Source: Desulfuromonas thiophila (GTDB lineage Bacteria; Desulfobacterota; Desulfuromonadia; Desulfuromonadales; Desulfuromonadaceae). Taken from it: 41,101 nt of DNA. The position numbers were made by a program, and so were the translations under genes. Of this stretch, positions 1 to 9,826 are shown in pieces. Where the stretch lies: the NCBI RefSeq assembly GCF_900101955.1, contig NZ_FNAQ01000021.1:1-41101 (forward strand), read 5' to 3'. The number at the start of each line of letters is the position of its first letter. The first letter of the stretch is position 1. Below the pieces are notes generated by a model. The model saw only the letters and a program-made list of their open reading frames with translations. It did no database searches and was not told where the DNA came from.

Positions 1-331
1 CGAGGATTTCCAGCGGTTCTGGGACTATCAACGCCCCGACTTCGCGGGAAAGTTTCTCGACAACTGGGTGACCCGGGCACTTCAAACCGACTTGGAGCCG
101 ATGAAGAAAGTAGCCCGGATGCTGCGCAGCCACAAGCCGCTGATCCTCAACTGGTTCAAGGCCAAAGGGCGGCTTTCCAGCGGGGCCGTGGAGGGTATGA
201 ACCTCAAGGCGAAACTCACCATGAGAAAAGCCTTCGGTTTTAAAACCCTGAAATGCCTGCAAATCGCCTTATATCATGAACTTGGCAAGTTGCCGGAACC
301 TGATTATCTCCACAGATTCTGCTGACGAGCC
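1..331 (+). mobile_element. Right end of an ISL3-like insertion sequence
   Basis: The first 331 bases hold the 3' part of a transposase gene and what looks like the element's terminal repeat. The stop codon (323-325) lies inside the sequence CACAGATTCTGCTGACGAGC, which resembles ISL3-type ends where the last codons of the transposase overlap the inverted repeat. The other end is outside the window, so neither the repeat nor a target duplication can be confirmed. The right boundary near 331 is an estimate: from 333 the downstream RTX/lipase reading frame shows family-like sequence. Confidence 0.7.
2..325 (+). CDS. ISL3-family transposase, C-terminal fragment (5' cut by window)
   Basis: This frame is open from the first bases of the window (reading E-D-F-Q-R-F-W-D) to a TGA at 323-325, giving about 107 residues. 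It carries the C-terminal signature of ISL3-type DDE transposases: a basic stretch, then S-S-G-A-V-E-G-M-N-L-K-A-K, where the E is the expected last acidic residue of the catalytic triad, and an ending in H-R-F-C. A GTG at 68 could be called as a start, but homology-like sequence continues upstream of it, so the gene is simply cut by the window edge. It would catalyse cut-and-paste transposition of the element. Whether the copy is intact cannot be judged here. Confidence 0.85.
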   Translation, partial: EDFQRFWDYQRPDFAGKFLDNWVTRALQTDLEPMKKVARMLRSHKPLILNWFKAKGRLSSGAVEGMNLKAKLTMRKAFGFKTLKCLQIALYHELGKLPEPDYLHRFC

Positions 332-3300
332 CGATTTTTTTGAACAATCTCAATTATCACAGGCAGCGTATGCCACAGGTTTAACTAAAGGGTTATTTGG
401 TGGTGGGGTAGAGGGTAGCCCCAATGATTATGCTCAGTTGTTAATTCATGGTGGCATGTCTGAAACTCAAGCCATCGCCTTCGCCAACAAATACACCGTT
501 ATTGACCAATACACTGATCCGGTAAGTGGATTTTCGGCTACGGTGTTTCAGGATACCTCTGGTCAGCAGTGTTTGGCCATTCGTGGTACACAAACGGATT
601 TAGGCTTCATTATGGATGGCATTACAGACGTCGGTGTCTTTCTGGGGCTTAATGGCACTCAGCAATATCAGCAACTGCAGGCGTTTTATCAATCCCTAGT
701 CGCTTCGGGAGATGTTCAGCCTGATAGCTTAAACGTTACTGGTCATTCACTGGGTGGACTGCTGGCACAAATGTTTGCGGTAGACCATTCCGGCGATGTT
801 GCCCAGACCATGACTTTCAATGCGCCGGGAGTGGGCGGAATTGGCGCAGAGATTCTGGATTTGGTTGGAATTATCCCGGGTAGTGTTCCTGCCGGAAATG
901 TTATCAACGTTATTGCCGATCCGGGTTGGTCTGTGACTGCCGGGCTGGGTATGCTACTGGGCGATATAAGTCATGTATTTATTGAGGATTCCGGGTTGAT
1001 TGCAGGAAATCTTCTGGTTGAGAATCACTCTATTGCCAAACTTACCGATACCCTCGCCGTATATAATCTCTTTGCTACTGCTGCGCCTGGGCTGGATAGC
1101 ACAGAAGGTCTCAATACCATTACGGCCATTCTTCAAACTTCATCAAGTAAAGCCGACCACACCCTCGAATCAGCCGTCACAGCATTGGGGAAATTGTTCG
1201 TCACCGGGTTTACCCCGCGCACCGGCAAAGAATACGACACCAACCGTGACGATCTGTATATCGATATTGCAAGCATTACCACCGTATTGGATGAGCTGGG
1301 CGACACCTCCGGCCTGAGCATCGAGGTGTTGGCCACAACCGATACCGAAGGCAACGTCACCCCTTTCTCCCCCTCCGCCATCGAAACCCAAGCCCGCAAC
1401 AACATCGCCTACCGCTACGCCCTGGTCAATCTCAACCCTTTTGCCGTGGTCGGCCCGGATTCCATGTACGACGACTTCAACCAAAACGGCGAACTGGATA
1501 TTTTTGACCCGTCCACCGGGGAAGGGCAGTTGAGTGACATGTATCTGACCGACCGCGCCGAGATGCTGGCCAATCTGATCTATTGCAATATCCATGATAC
1601 CACCGATGTCGGAGGTGATGGTTCTCCGATACTGTATACAGATATCAGAGCGGGAGCTGAGAATCTAAGTATCAGTTCAGGCGACCATCAAATCCTGCTG
1701 GATCAGGCTCGCTACACCTTTGGTTCGAATGAAAGCGATCCTCTTATTCCCGGCACTTCAAATAACGATCACCTTTTCGGCATGGGAGGCAATGATACGC
1801 TTGACGGAAAAGGCGGCGACGACTGGCTCGAAGGTGGAAAGGGCCAGGACACCCTGAACGGAGGTGCCGGTGATGATGTGTATGTATACGCCCCCGGTGA
1901 TGGAAAGGATATCATCATCGATACCGAAACATCTGATTCCGGCACGAACCATATCGTCATCTGCGATTTGGACCTCAGTGATGCGGCTATTGAATCGTAT
2001 TATGGCAACGCTTCCCTGTCGCTCTATACGTTCACCGATTCAACTTACGGCCTCTCTTTCGAGTGGAATCCGCTGTCCCAGACCATGCTGATTACGGGTA
2101 CCGCTCTGAGTGGGACAACCACCAGTACTGACAACAGCATGACTATCAACGATATCGACAACCCGAATCAGCTGCTGGAGCGCTTTGGCATTAACCTGAC
2201 CTTTTGCCTTGAAGCCGCGCTGGCTCTTGACACCACCAATCCGTTCACCCTGCAAAACTACATCGCCGATGATCTCTCCTCAACCTTGACCGAATGGGGC
2301 TCCTTAAGTTTCAGCCTCGGGGTGAACCAGGCGTTATCATCCGGTGACAAAATCGTCATTCAGGTTTCCGGGTCCATTGATAGCAGTGTGTTGGCCTTGG
2401 TGTACAAAGGACAACAGCTCGATTTCGTCAATGGTGAAATCACCATCGACATCATTGAAGGGCAGTCCCTTTTTGCTTTTGCATTACTCCAACAAGGCGA
2501 ACTCGTTGCCGATGCAAGCGCTGCTATTACAGCCACACTTATTACCGTTGATGATGACGGCAATGAAATGGAATACGATATTCTCAATGCGCTGAACATT
2601 AGCGTCGAAGATAACAATTTTATTACAGGCACCGCTGCTGCGCCGGTAACAACACGCGACATTGTCGGTGATATGAGCCCGGTTGATGCGGACCCCGATC
2701 AGGAGGGCATGCAATACAGTTATGATGATCTCGGCAATGTCGTAACCGATGACAATTCCGAGACACGAGACGACATCCTTTACGACAGTTCAGCAAATGA
2801 CACAATCATCAGCGGCGAAGGAAATGACACTGTCTATCTGAATCGTGGCGGAGAGGATGTCGTAGAGCTTGGTGAAGGCGACGACTGGCTGTTGGTTGAG
2901 AGTGAGCACAGCGAGAGGATTATAGCTGACGGCGGTGACGGGCGCGACTATCTTGATGGTGGCCAGAACGGGGATGTTCTGAAGGGTGGATCGGGCGCAG
3001 ACTTGTTACATGGCAACAGTGGTGATGATTTGCTGTTTGGTGACCACGAGGGCGACTGCGAGAATTTCATTCTCAACGGCGCGACTGAGGAGGCCAGTGG
3101 AGTCAAAGGTGATCTAATGGATGCCGCTGATGGCAATGATCAAATCTTTACGGGTGCCGGGAATGATTTTATTGCCGCAGGTTCCGGTGATGACCTGATC
3201 GTCACCGGGGGAGGCGATGATTTTATTCGTGGCGATCAGAACATTCATTCTCCTGACTGGAAAAACTGGGGACTGACATCAAACATTACTACGGATGCAA

Positions 3301-6300
3301 ACGGCAGCACCACATACACCTATACCTATTCCAACCTAGCCGTCGAGGATGGCTCCGGTAGCGGCAACGATACCGTCTATGCCGGAGCCGGCAACGATAC
3401 TGTCTTTGGCGAGAATGGTGATGACACGATTTTTCTGGAGGCAGGCGATGATATAAGCTGGGGTGGTGCCGGAACCGACATCGTCCTTGGCGGCGCGGGC
3501 GATGACATGATCAACGGCGACAATGGTGTTGCGCAACTGCCTGAAGCCCTGCATGGGGATGATTTTCTTGATGGCGGCATAGGAAACGATAAACTTTATG
3601 GCATGGGCGGTTCGGATATTCTGTTTGGCGGTGCGGGCGATGACAACTTGTACGGAGACAGCTCGGAACAGCAAAGCGGTGGAAATGATTATCTCAATGG
3701 CGAAGAAGGCAACGATACCCTGATAGGTGCCGCCGGAAACGATACTCTGGTTGGAGGTTCTGGCAATGATTTGTTGCTCGGGCTTGAAGATAACGATGTT
3801 CTTATGGGCGGAACCGGAGATGATGAATTACAGGGTGGCGATGGGAATGATTACCTTTGGGGCGAAGAAGATACCGACATCCTGTTTGGCGGGGACGGCG
3901 AAGATGTACTCAGCGGCGGTGCTGGCAACGATGAATTGCAAGGGGGTGTCGGCAATGACCAGCTCTATGGAGACGATGGTGATGATCTCCTTTTCGGCAT
4001 GGAAGATGATGACTCGCTGTATGGTGGCACCGGAGATGATCAATTAGTTGGTGGAAATGGTTGTGACCTGCTTAACGGGAATGATGGAGCAGACTCACTT
4101 TGGGGAGGAGAGGATAATGATCTCCTTTTAGGCGGTACAGGCAGCGATGAATTGCAGGGTGGAGATGGTGAAGACATCCTTAATGGCAATGAGGACGCGG
4201 ATATCCTGCTTGGAGATGAAGGCAACGATCTTCTCTATGGCGGCAGTGGCAACGACCAGCTGCAGGGCGGTGTTGGGGCAGATATCCTCTATGGCGAGGA
4301 AAATGATGATATTTTGTTCGGGGAAGAGGGCAATGATCTCCTATTCGGTGGCAGCGGAGATGATCAGCTTTACGGAAACGATGGTGCCGATATTCTGATG
4401 GGTGGTGATGGGGATGATCTGTTGCTCCCCGGCAGTGGTGCAGATATCATGAATGGTGGTCAGGGTAATGACATTTACTATTACGATATGGGCAGTGGAA
4501 TAAAACATTTAGAAGATGATGGCGGTTATGATCGTCTAGTTCTGCGTGGCGGCATCAATCTGAGTTCGTTACGCTTATCTCTCGGCTCCTTGATGATCAA
4601 TAGTGGGACAGAAGGTGATGAACTTCATCTTGATGGGGTCGACTATAGCAACTTAGCTGAGACTTCTCCTATCGATATTGTTGAGTTTTCTAATGGCCAG
4701 GCAATGGACATGGCAGCTGTAATTGAGGCCGTCGGCATTGATCATGTAACGACGGAAGATGTTGATGCCGTAACCGGAACTTCTGTCCGTGACAACATCA
4801 ATGCCTTGGCTGGCAACGATGTAATTGATGGCCGTGGTGGAAACGATGTAATTGATCTTGGCGCTGGCGATGATTATGCACATGGCGGAGATGGAAACGA
4901 TTCGGCACAGGGTGGCAGCGGAATGGACACCATTTACGGCGATGCTGGCGATGACACACTGAACGGTGGCGCAGACAACGACACGCTGTTCGGCGGCGCG
5001 GGCAACGATCTGCTCGACGGCGGCAGCGGTAGCGACACCATGACCGGCGGCGATGGCGATGATACCTACTATGTGGACAGCGACACGGACACCATCACCG
5101 AAGACGCGGATGCCGGAGACGATCTCGTCGTCAGCACCATTGATTATGTGCTGGGCGATAACCTGGAAAACCTGCAACTGGCTGAAGAATTAACGGCCGT
5201 AAGCGCAACCGGCAACAGCCTCAATAACCGTTTGGAAGGCAACAGTCTGGACAATACCCTGTTGGGATTTGCCGGAGATGACGAGCTGTTTGCCGGTGCC
5301 GGTGATGACATCCTCGATGGCGGTGCGGGCGCCGATACCATGAACGGCGGCGATGGTAATGATCAGTATCTGGTCGATGACGCTGCCGATACCATCGTCG
5401 AAGGGGCAGCTACCGGAACCGATCTGGTCACGTCCACGGTCAGCTACACTCTGGCGGACAACGTCGAAAATCTGGTTTTATCCGGCACGGAAGCTGTTAC
5501 CGGTATCGGTAATGACTCGGCAAACGCGATCTACGGCAATGATATGAACAATGCCTTGATTGGAGGAGGTGGGGGCGATTACCTCGTCGGCGGCGCTGGA
5601 GACGATATCTATGATGTTGATGATGCCTCTGACGTCGTGATCGAAAACGCCGATGAAGGTATCGACACGATTGAAAGCACGGTTGATTACACCCTGGCGG
5701 ATCATGTTGAAAATCTTACCCTGAGCGGTGAGGAGAACCTGACCGGCACCGGCAACGACCTCGTCAACATTCTTATCGGCAATGCCGGGGACAACGCATT
5801 GTCCGGCGGCGAAGGCGATGACGAACTTTACGGCGGTGCCGGCGCGGACACCTTGACCGGCGGCAGCGGGAGCGACACCCTGTACGGTGAGGCCGGTGAC
5901 GACACCTACGTGATCGATAGCATTGAGGACACCTTGGTCGAGTTGGCGGATGAGGGCAACGATACCGTTGAAAGTTCCGTCGATTACACCCTGATTGATC
6001 ATATCGAAAACCTAGCATTGACAGGCAGCGCTACAACCGCCGTCGGCAATGCTCTGGATAACAGCTTGACCGGCAATGACCTAGACAACTCCCTGGATGG
6101 CGGGAGCGGCGACGACGTTTTGTCCGGTGGCGATGGCGACGATACCTATTTTACTGACGCAAGCGGAGACCAGATTATTGAAGACGGCTATGCCGGGGAC
6201 GATACGGAAATCCGCAGCTATGAGTCAACGACAGACCTTGCCGACAACGTTGAAAATCTGACGTTGGCCAATGGCATTCTCACTGGAATCGGCAATGCGC

Positions 6301-9300
6301 TGGACAATGTGCTGACCGGCAATGACGAAGACAATACGTTGTCTGGAGGGGAAGGAAATGACTATCTGGACGGCGGCGCGGGCAGCGATGTTCTCGAAGG
6401 GGGCGCCGGCAACGACATCTATGTAATCAATGATGGCGATACCATTACCGAATACGCCGATAAAGGAACAGACACGGTTGAAACCGCCGGAGATATCATT
6501 CTGGGAGCCAATCTGGAAAATGTTGTCCTGACCGGAGATGCAGTCGTTAACGCAACGGGTAACGAACTGAACAACCTATTGATCGGCAACAGTGCCGCCA
6601 ATATCCTGGATGGCGGTTCAGGCGGAGATGAGCTGATCGGCGGCGACGGCGATGACATTTACTACACAGATTCCGAGAGCGATGTCATTACCGAGTCGGC
6701 GGACCAGGGGACGGACACGGAAATCCGTAGTCACGAATCCCTTTATCTTCTCAGTGCCAACGTTGAAAACCTCATCCTTACTGGCGCAGTCTATCGCGGC
6801 AATGGCAATGAACTCGACAACGTCATTAATGGCAATGACAGCGACAATAACCTGTGGGGGCGCGAAGGTCACGACACCCTGTGCGGTAATGGCGGTGATG
6901 ACCAATTGATTGGCGCGGATGGAAATGATGTGCTTTACGGCGGTACCGGCAGTGACTTGATGAGCGGCGGTGCGGGTGATGATACCTTGGTTGGTGGCGA
7001 TGGCGCGGATCAGCTGGATGGCGGTGGCGGAACAAACACTCTACGAGGCGGTCTCGGTGACGACATTTACGTCTATGGCGCTGATGGTGGGGTGAGCACG
7101 ATCGACAACAGTGACGGCGGCATCGATTGGCTACTTTTTACCGACGACATCACCAGTGACCGTCTTGCCCACCTGCGTGACGGCGACAATCTGATCGTCC
7201 GGGTGGATGACGATGCCGCCACCCAAGTTGTTGTGAGCAATTGGTTTTTAGGCGAGGAGTATCAGCTCAGCTACATCCAACCGGCCAATGCCAGCGGCAT
7301 CAGCGCCTGGACTATCAACCGCATGTTTCCACCGGAAAATCCCGAAGCGGATGGCATCACAACGCCGGATAGCAACTCCTTCGACATGCTGTGGTATGGC
7401 ACCTCCTCTGGAGAGCAATTGATCGGCACGGACGGGGCCGATCTGATCCGTACCTACCAGGGAGAAGACAGCCTGTTTGGCCTGGACGGCGATGACTGGT
7501 TGCTGGGCGGTTCGGATACCGACTATCTCGACGGTGGCGCAGGCAATGACCTGCTCTTTGGTGGTGATAGCAACGACCAGCTGGGCGGCGGCAGTGGCGA
7601 TGACACCCTGATCGGCGGTGCCGGGGATGACATTTACGTCTACGGTGCAGGGAGTGGTGCCGATAGCATCGACAACAGCGGCGGCGGTACCGACTGGCTG
7701 ATTTTTACCGACGGGATCACCAGCGCTCGCCTGACCTATCTGCAGGATGGTGACGATCTGATCGTCCAAGTGGATAACGATGAAACCACCCAAGTAACGA
7801 TCAGTAATTGGTTTTTGGACAGTAGCTACAAGGTCGACTACATTCAGCCGGATGGGGAGTACGGCATTTCGGCGACGCAGATCGAGACGCTGCTTGCCGC
7901 CGGTTCCTCGGATTTTGATACGGTTATCGACGGAACGGACTCCGCCGAACAATTGGTGGGCACTTCCGGTAGCGATCAACTCAACGCCTATGCCGGGGAT
8001 GACCAATTGTTCGGATTAGCCGGTGTTGATGAACTCAATGGCGGTGACGGAGCAGATTACCTCGATGGCGGCGATGGCGATGATATTCAGTCGGGCGGAG
8101 CCGGCGATGATCAGCTCGGCGGCGATGCCGGTAACGATACGCTGATTGGTGGGACTGGCGATGATATTTATGTCTATGCCTCTAGCAGTGGCGCCGATAC
8201 CATCGATAACAGTGACGGTGGAACCGACTGGCTGATTTTTACCGACATTACCGGTGATCGCCTGAGTTACCTGCAGGATGGCGATGATTTGATCATACGT
8301 GTTGATGCCGATGCCGCCACTCAGGTGACGATCACAAACTGGTTTGTCGGTTCGGACTATCAGCTGGCATACGTTCAGCCTTACGGAGAGAGCGCGATCA
8401 GCGCGGCAACGATCACTGCCCTGTTTGACGCCGGCGAAGAGGAAGGGGGCAGCGAAATTCCGGCCGCAAGTGCGTTTGACAGCGTCACCACCGGCACGGA
8501 CAGCGCCGAACAATTGGTTGGGACCAGTGGCATGAACCTGTTACAGGGCCTTGCCGGTGATGATCAACTTTTTGGCCTGTCCGGTGATGACTGGCTGGTT
8601 GCCGGTGACGGCTCTGATTATCTTGATGGCGGTGCCGGAAACGATGTTCAGCTCGGCGGGGCGGGCTCTGACCAGCTCGGTGGTGATGCCGGTAATGACC
8701 TCCTGATCGGTGGCGCTGATGATGACATCTATGTGTATCGCGCGGGCAGTGGTGCCGACACCATTGACAACAGCGGCGGTGGCACCGATTGGCTGATCTT
8801 CACCGATGATATTACCGCAAACCGACTCGGCTATCACCGCTCGGGAGATGATCTGCTGGTGAAGATCGATGGCGATGAAACAACCATGGTGACCGTGAAG
8901 CATTGGTTTGACGGCGGTGACTATAAACTCTCCTATATTCAACCATCAGGCAGCTACGGTATCTCTGCCACGACCATCGAAAGCCTGTTGTCCACCACGC
9001 CGGGCAGTGGTTTTGACACGCTGGTTACGGGGACGGATAGTGCCGATACCCTGAGCGGCGCTTCCACCGCCGATCAGTTGCGCGGCTATGACGGTGATGA
9101 CCAGCTCTCCGGGCTGGATGGTGACGATGAACTCAGTGGCGATGACGGCAACGACCTCCTTTACGGCGGAGCCGGTAACGATACCTATCTGTTCAATTTA
9201 GGGGACGGCAGCGACAGCCTGTATGATGCATCCGGCACGGATTCCATCCTGTTCGGCGATGAAGTCACGGCAGACGGCTTCGCCCTTTTCATGAATGGCG

Positions 9301-9557
9301 ATACTTTGCGGATTGGTTATGGTACGGATGATGTCATCACCCTTGCAGATTACAGTGACTCCTCAACCGGCAATCGCATCGAAGCCCTGACTCTGGCGGA
9401 TGGGAGTTATCTCAGCGATAGCGACATCACTCAAATTATTCAGGATATAAGCGCTTATGCCACTGCTGAAGGAATTGCAATGACCTGTCTGGATGATGTA
9501 CGGCAGAACGATGAATTAATGACAATTATTTCGAGCGCTTGGGATGTTTTTGCGTAG
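276..9557 (+). CDS. Giant RTX protein with N-terminal class-3 lipase domain
   Basis: A 3093-codon reading frame. The N-terminus is an alpha/beta-hydrolase of the lipase class 3 type: nucleophile elbow GHSLGG at residues 156-161 (Ser158), with D215 and H251 as plausible partners. An EF-hand-like loop (D-D-F-N-Q-N-G-E-L-D-I-F-D) lies at 399-411. From about 494 onward the protein is dominated by glycine/aspartate nonapeptide calcium-binding (RTX) repeats in several blocks. Two larger repeats are superimposed: units containing (D/N)xxENLxL at 5.1-6.8 kb, and four tandem 180-190-residue units at 7.06-9.0 kb with a fifth degenerate one at the end. Such proteins leave the cell by type I secretion using a C-terminal signal and fold in external calcium. 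No type I exporter genes lie in the window. The ATG at 276 is inside the IS end and has no Shine-Dalgarno. Native sequence probably begins at D20 (base 333), so the original start and promoter seem lost and the gene may be poorly expressed. Product class is certain; substrate is unknown. Confidence 0.88.
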   Translation: MNLASCRNLIISTDSADEPDFFEQSQLSQAAYATGLTKGLFGGGVEGSPNDYAQLLIHGGMSETQAIAFANKYTVIDQYTDPVSGFSATVFQDTSGQQCLAIRGTQTDLGFIMDGITDVGVFLGLNGTQQYQQLQAFYQSLVASGDVQPDSLNVTGHSLGGLLAQMFAVDHSGDVAQTMTFNAPGVGGIGAEILDLVGIIPGSVPAGNVINVIADPGWSVTAGLGMLLGDISHVFIEDSGLIAGNLLVENHSIAKLTDTLAVYNLFATAAPGLDSTEGLNTITAILQTSSSKADHTLESAVTALGKLFVTGFTPRTGKEYDTNRDDLYIDIASITTVLDELGDTSGLSIEVLATTDTEGNVTPFSPSAIETQARNNIAYRYALVNLNPFAVVGPDSMYDDFNQNGELDIFDPSTGEGQLSDMYLTDRAEMLANLIYCNIHDTTDVGGDGSPILYTDIRAGAENLSISSGDHQILLDQARYTFGSNESDPLIPGTSNNDHLFGMGGNDTLDGKGGDDWLEGGKGQDTLNGGAGDDVYVYAPGDGKDIIIDTETSDSGTNHIVICDLDLSDAAIESYYGNASLSLYTFTDSTYGLSFEWNPLSQTMLITGTALSGTTTSTDNSMTINDIDNPNQLLERFGINLTFCLEAALALDTTNPFTLQNYIADDLSSTLTEWGSLSFSLGVNQALSSGDKIVIQVSGSIDSSVLALVYKGQQLDFVNGEITIDIIEGQSLFAFALLQQGELVADASAAITATLITVDDDGNEMEYDILNALNISVEDNNFITGTAAAPVTTRDIVGDMSPVDADPDQEGMQYSYDDLGNVVTDDNSETRDDILYDSSANDTIISGEGNDTVYLNRGGEDVVELGEGDDWLLVESEHSERIIADGGDGRDYLDGGQNGDVLKGGSGADLLHGNSGDDLLFGDHEGDCENFILNGATEEASGVKGDLMDAADGNDQIFTGAGNDFIAAGSGDDLIVTGGGDDFIRGDQNIHSPDWKNWGLTSNITTDANGSTTYTYTYSNLAVEDGSGSGNDTVYAGAGNDTVFGENGDDTIFLEAGDDISWGGAGTDIVLGGAGDDMINGDNGVAQLPEALHGDDFLDGGIGNDKLYGMGGSDILFGGAGDDNLYGDSSEQQSGGNDYLNGEEGNDTLIGAAGNDTLVGGSGNDLLLGLEDNDVLMGGTGDDELQGGDGNDYLWGEEDTDILFGGDGEDVLSGGAGNDELQGGVGNDQLYGDDGDDLLFGMEDDDSLYGGTGDDQLVGGNGCDLLNGNDGADSLWGGEDNDLLLGGTGSDELQGGDGEDILNGNEDADILLGDEGNDLLYGGSGNDQLQGGVGADILYGEENDDILFGEEGNDLLFGGSGDDQLYGNDGADILMGGDGDDLLLPGSGADIMNGGQGNDIYYYDMGSGIKHLEDDGGYDRLVLRGGINLSSLRLSLGSLMINSGTEGDELHLDGVDYSNLAETSPIDIVEFSNGQAMDMAAVIEAVGIDHVTTEDVDAVTGTSVRDNINALAGNDVIDGRGGNDVIDLGAGDDYAHGGDGNDSAQGGSGMDTIYGDAGDDTLNGGADNDTLFGGAGNDLLDGGSGSDTMTGGDGDDTYYVDSDTDTITEDADAGDDLVVSTIDYVLGDNLENLQLAEELTAVSATGNSLNNRLEGNSLDNTLLGFAGDDELFAGAGDDILDGGAGADTMNGGDGNDQYLVDDAADTIVEGAATGTDLVTSTVSYTLADNVENLVLSGTEAVTGIGNDSANAIYGNDMNNALIGGGGGDYLVGGAGDDIYDVDDASDVVIENADEGIDTIESTVDYTLADHVENLTLSGEENLTGTGNDLVNILIGNAGDNALSGGEGDDELYGGAGADTLTGGSGSDTLYGEAGDDTYVIDSIEDTLVELADEGNDTVESSVDYTLIDHIENLALTGSATTAVGNALDNSLTGNDLDNSLDGGSGDDVLSGGDGDDTYFTDASGDQIIEDGYAGDDTEIRSYESTTDLADNVENLTLANGILTGIGNALDNVLTGNDEDNTLSGGEGNDYLDGGAGSDVLEGGAGNDIYVINDGDTITEYADKGTDTVETAGDIILGANLENVVLTGDAVVNATGNELNNLLIGNSAANILDGGSGGDELIGGDGDDIYYTDSESDVITESADQGTDTEIRSHESLYLLSANVENLILTGAVYRGNGNELDNVINGNDSDNNLWGREGHDTLCGNGGDDQLIGADGNDVLYGGTGSDLMSGGAGDDTLVGGDGADQLDGGGGTNTLRGGLGDDIYVYGADGGVSTIDNSDGGIDWLLFTDDITSDRLAHLRDGDNLIVRVDDDAATQVVVSNWFLGEEYQLSYIQPANASGISAWTINRMFPPENPEADGITTPDSNSFDMLWYGTSSGEQLIGTDGADLIRTYQGEDSLFGLDGDDWLLGGSDTDYLDGGAGNDLLFGGDSNDQLGGGSGDDTLIGGAGDDIYVYGAGSGADSIDNSGGGTDWLIFTDGITSARLTYLQDGDDLIVQVDNDETTQVTISNWFLDSSYKVDYIQPDGEYGISATQIETLLAAGSSDFDTVIDGTDSAEQLVGTSGSDQLNAYAGDDQLFGLAGVDELNGGDGADYLDGGDGDDIQSGGAGDDQLGGDAGNDTLIGGTGDDIYVYASSSGADTIDNSDGGTDWLIFTDITGDRLSYLQDGDDLIIRVDADAATQVTITNWFVGSDYQLAYVQPYGESAISAATITALFDAGEEEGGSEIPAASAFDSVTTGTDSAEQLVGTSGMNLLQGLAGDDQLFGLSGDDWLVAGDGSDYLDGGAGNDVQLGGAGSDQLGGDAGNDLLIGGADDDIYVYRAGSGADTIDNSGGGTDWLIFTDDITANRLGYHRSGDDLLVKIDGDETTMVTVKHWFDGGDYKLSYIQPSGSYGISATTIESLLSTTPGSGFDTLVTGTDSADTLSGASTADQLRGYDGDDQLSGLDGDDELSGDDGNDLLYGGAGNDTYLFNLGDGSDSLYDASGTDSILFGDEVTADGFALFMNGDTLRIGYGTDDVITLADYSDSSTGNRIEALTLADGSYLSDSDITQIIQDISAYATAEGIAMTCLDDVRQNDELMTIISSAWDVFA
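5090..6800 (+). repeat. About seven ENL-type repeats alternating with RTX blocks
   Basis: Between 5.09 and 6.80 kb the encoded protein repeats a unit of roughly 80-100 residues. Each has a Y-x-V/I-D-D/S segment, an acidic stretch, a T/S-V-x-Y-T-L-A-D-N-V-E-N-L-x-L motif, a G-x-G-N-x-L-x-N segment and a short RTX run. Seven such ENL or ENV motifs can be read. This arrangement is common in long RTX adhesins and lipases, where it extends the stalk. Confidence 0.75.
7057..9010 (+). repeat. Four tandem 180-190-residue RTX-associated units within the giant gene
   Basis: Each unit starts with D-D-I-Y-V-Y and runs through D-N-S-(D/G)-G-G-x-D-W-L to a T-x-V-x-(N/H)-W-F segment, a Y-I/V-Q-P segment and I-S-A. 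It then passes into a fresh RTX block. Unit starts lie near 7059, 7626, 8160 and 8722, so the periods are about 567, 534 and 562 bp. The layout matches the haemolysin-type calcium-binding-related module that caps RTX beta-rolls. A fifth, strongly diverged unit starts near 9178. DNA-level similarity between units suggests expansion by unequal recombination. Confidence 0.8.
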
Positions 9558-9757
9558 ATTTATCATGTAGTAAAAATGAGGTTGTCGACTACTCCTCGCC
9601 ACAATTTTTGACGCAAAAAAAACCTGAGCACTCCTGTCGCTTGCGTGAAAGAACATTCCAACCTTGCCCCTTTTAAGGCAACAATCAAGTCATTATAAAA
9701 AAGCGGCCGCGCCCATCGCCAGCGCCTCAACAAAAGCCGACACAGGACGGACCTGAC

Positions 9758-9799
9758 ACAGAACGGGGCAGTTGCCTTAAGGCAACTGCCCCGTTCTGT
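9758..9799. terminator. Perfect 42-bp palindrome after ppiC
   Basis: Two perfect 19-base arms (9758-9776 and 9781-9799) flank TTAA, which is itself palindromic, so all 42 bases are self-complementary. It sits 27 bp beyond the stop of the minus-strand ppiC gene and could end that transcript. Neither side is followed by a T-run, so it is not a textbook intrinsic terminator. The rest of the 269-bp gap after the RTX gene (9558-9826) shows nothing else that I can support. Confidence 0.55.
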
Positions 9800-9826
9800 C
9801 ACATCAAGGTTTCAACCAGCCAACCC

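Noticed and set aside
3700-4440. Short-period repeats resembling a CRISPR or satellite
   Set aside because: The period is 27 bp in frame and encodes RTX nonapeptides. There are no constant repeats with unique spacers.
9563-9802. 79-codon minus-strand frame after the RTX gene
   Set aside because: It starts within the perfect palindrome, has no start signals and has an Arg/Leu-rich random composition.
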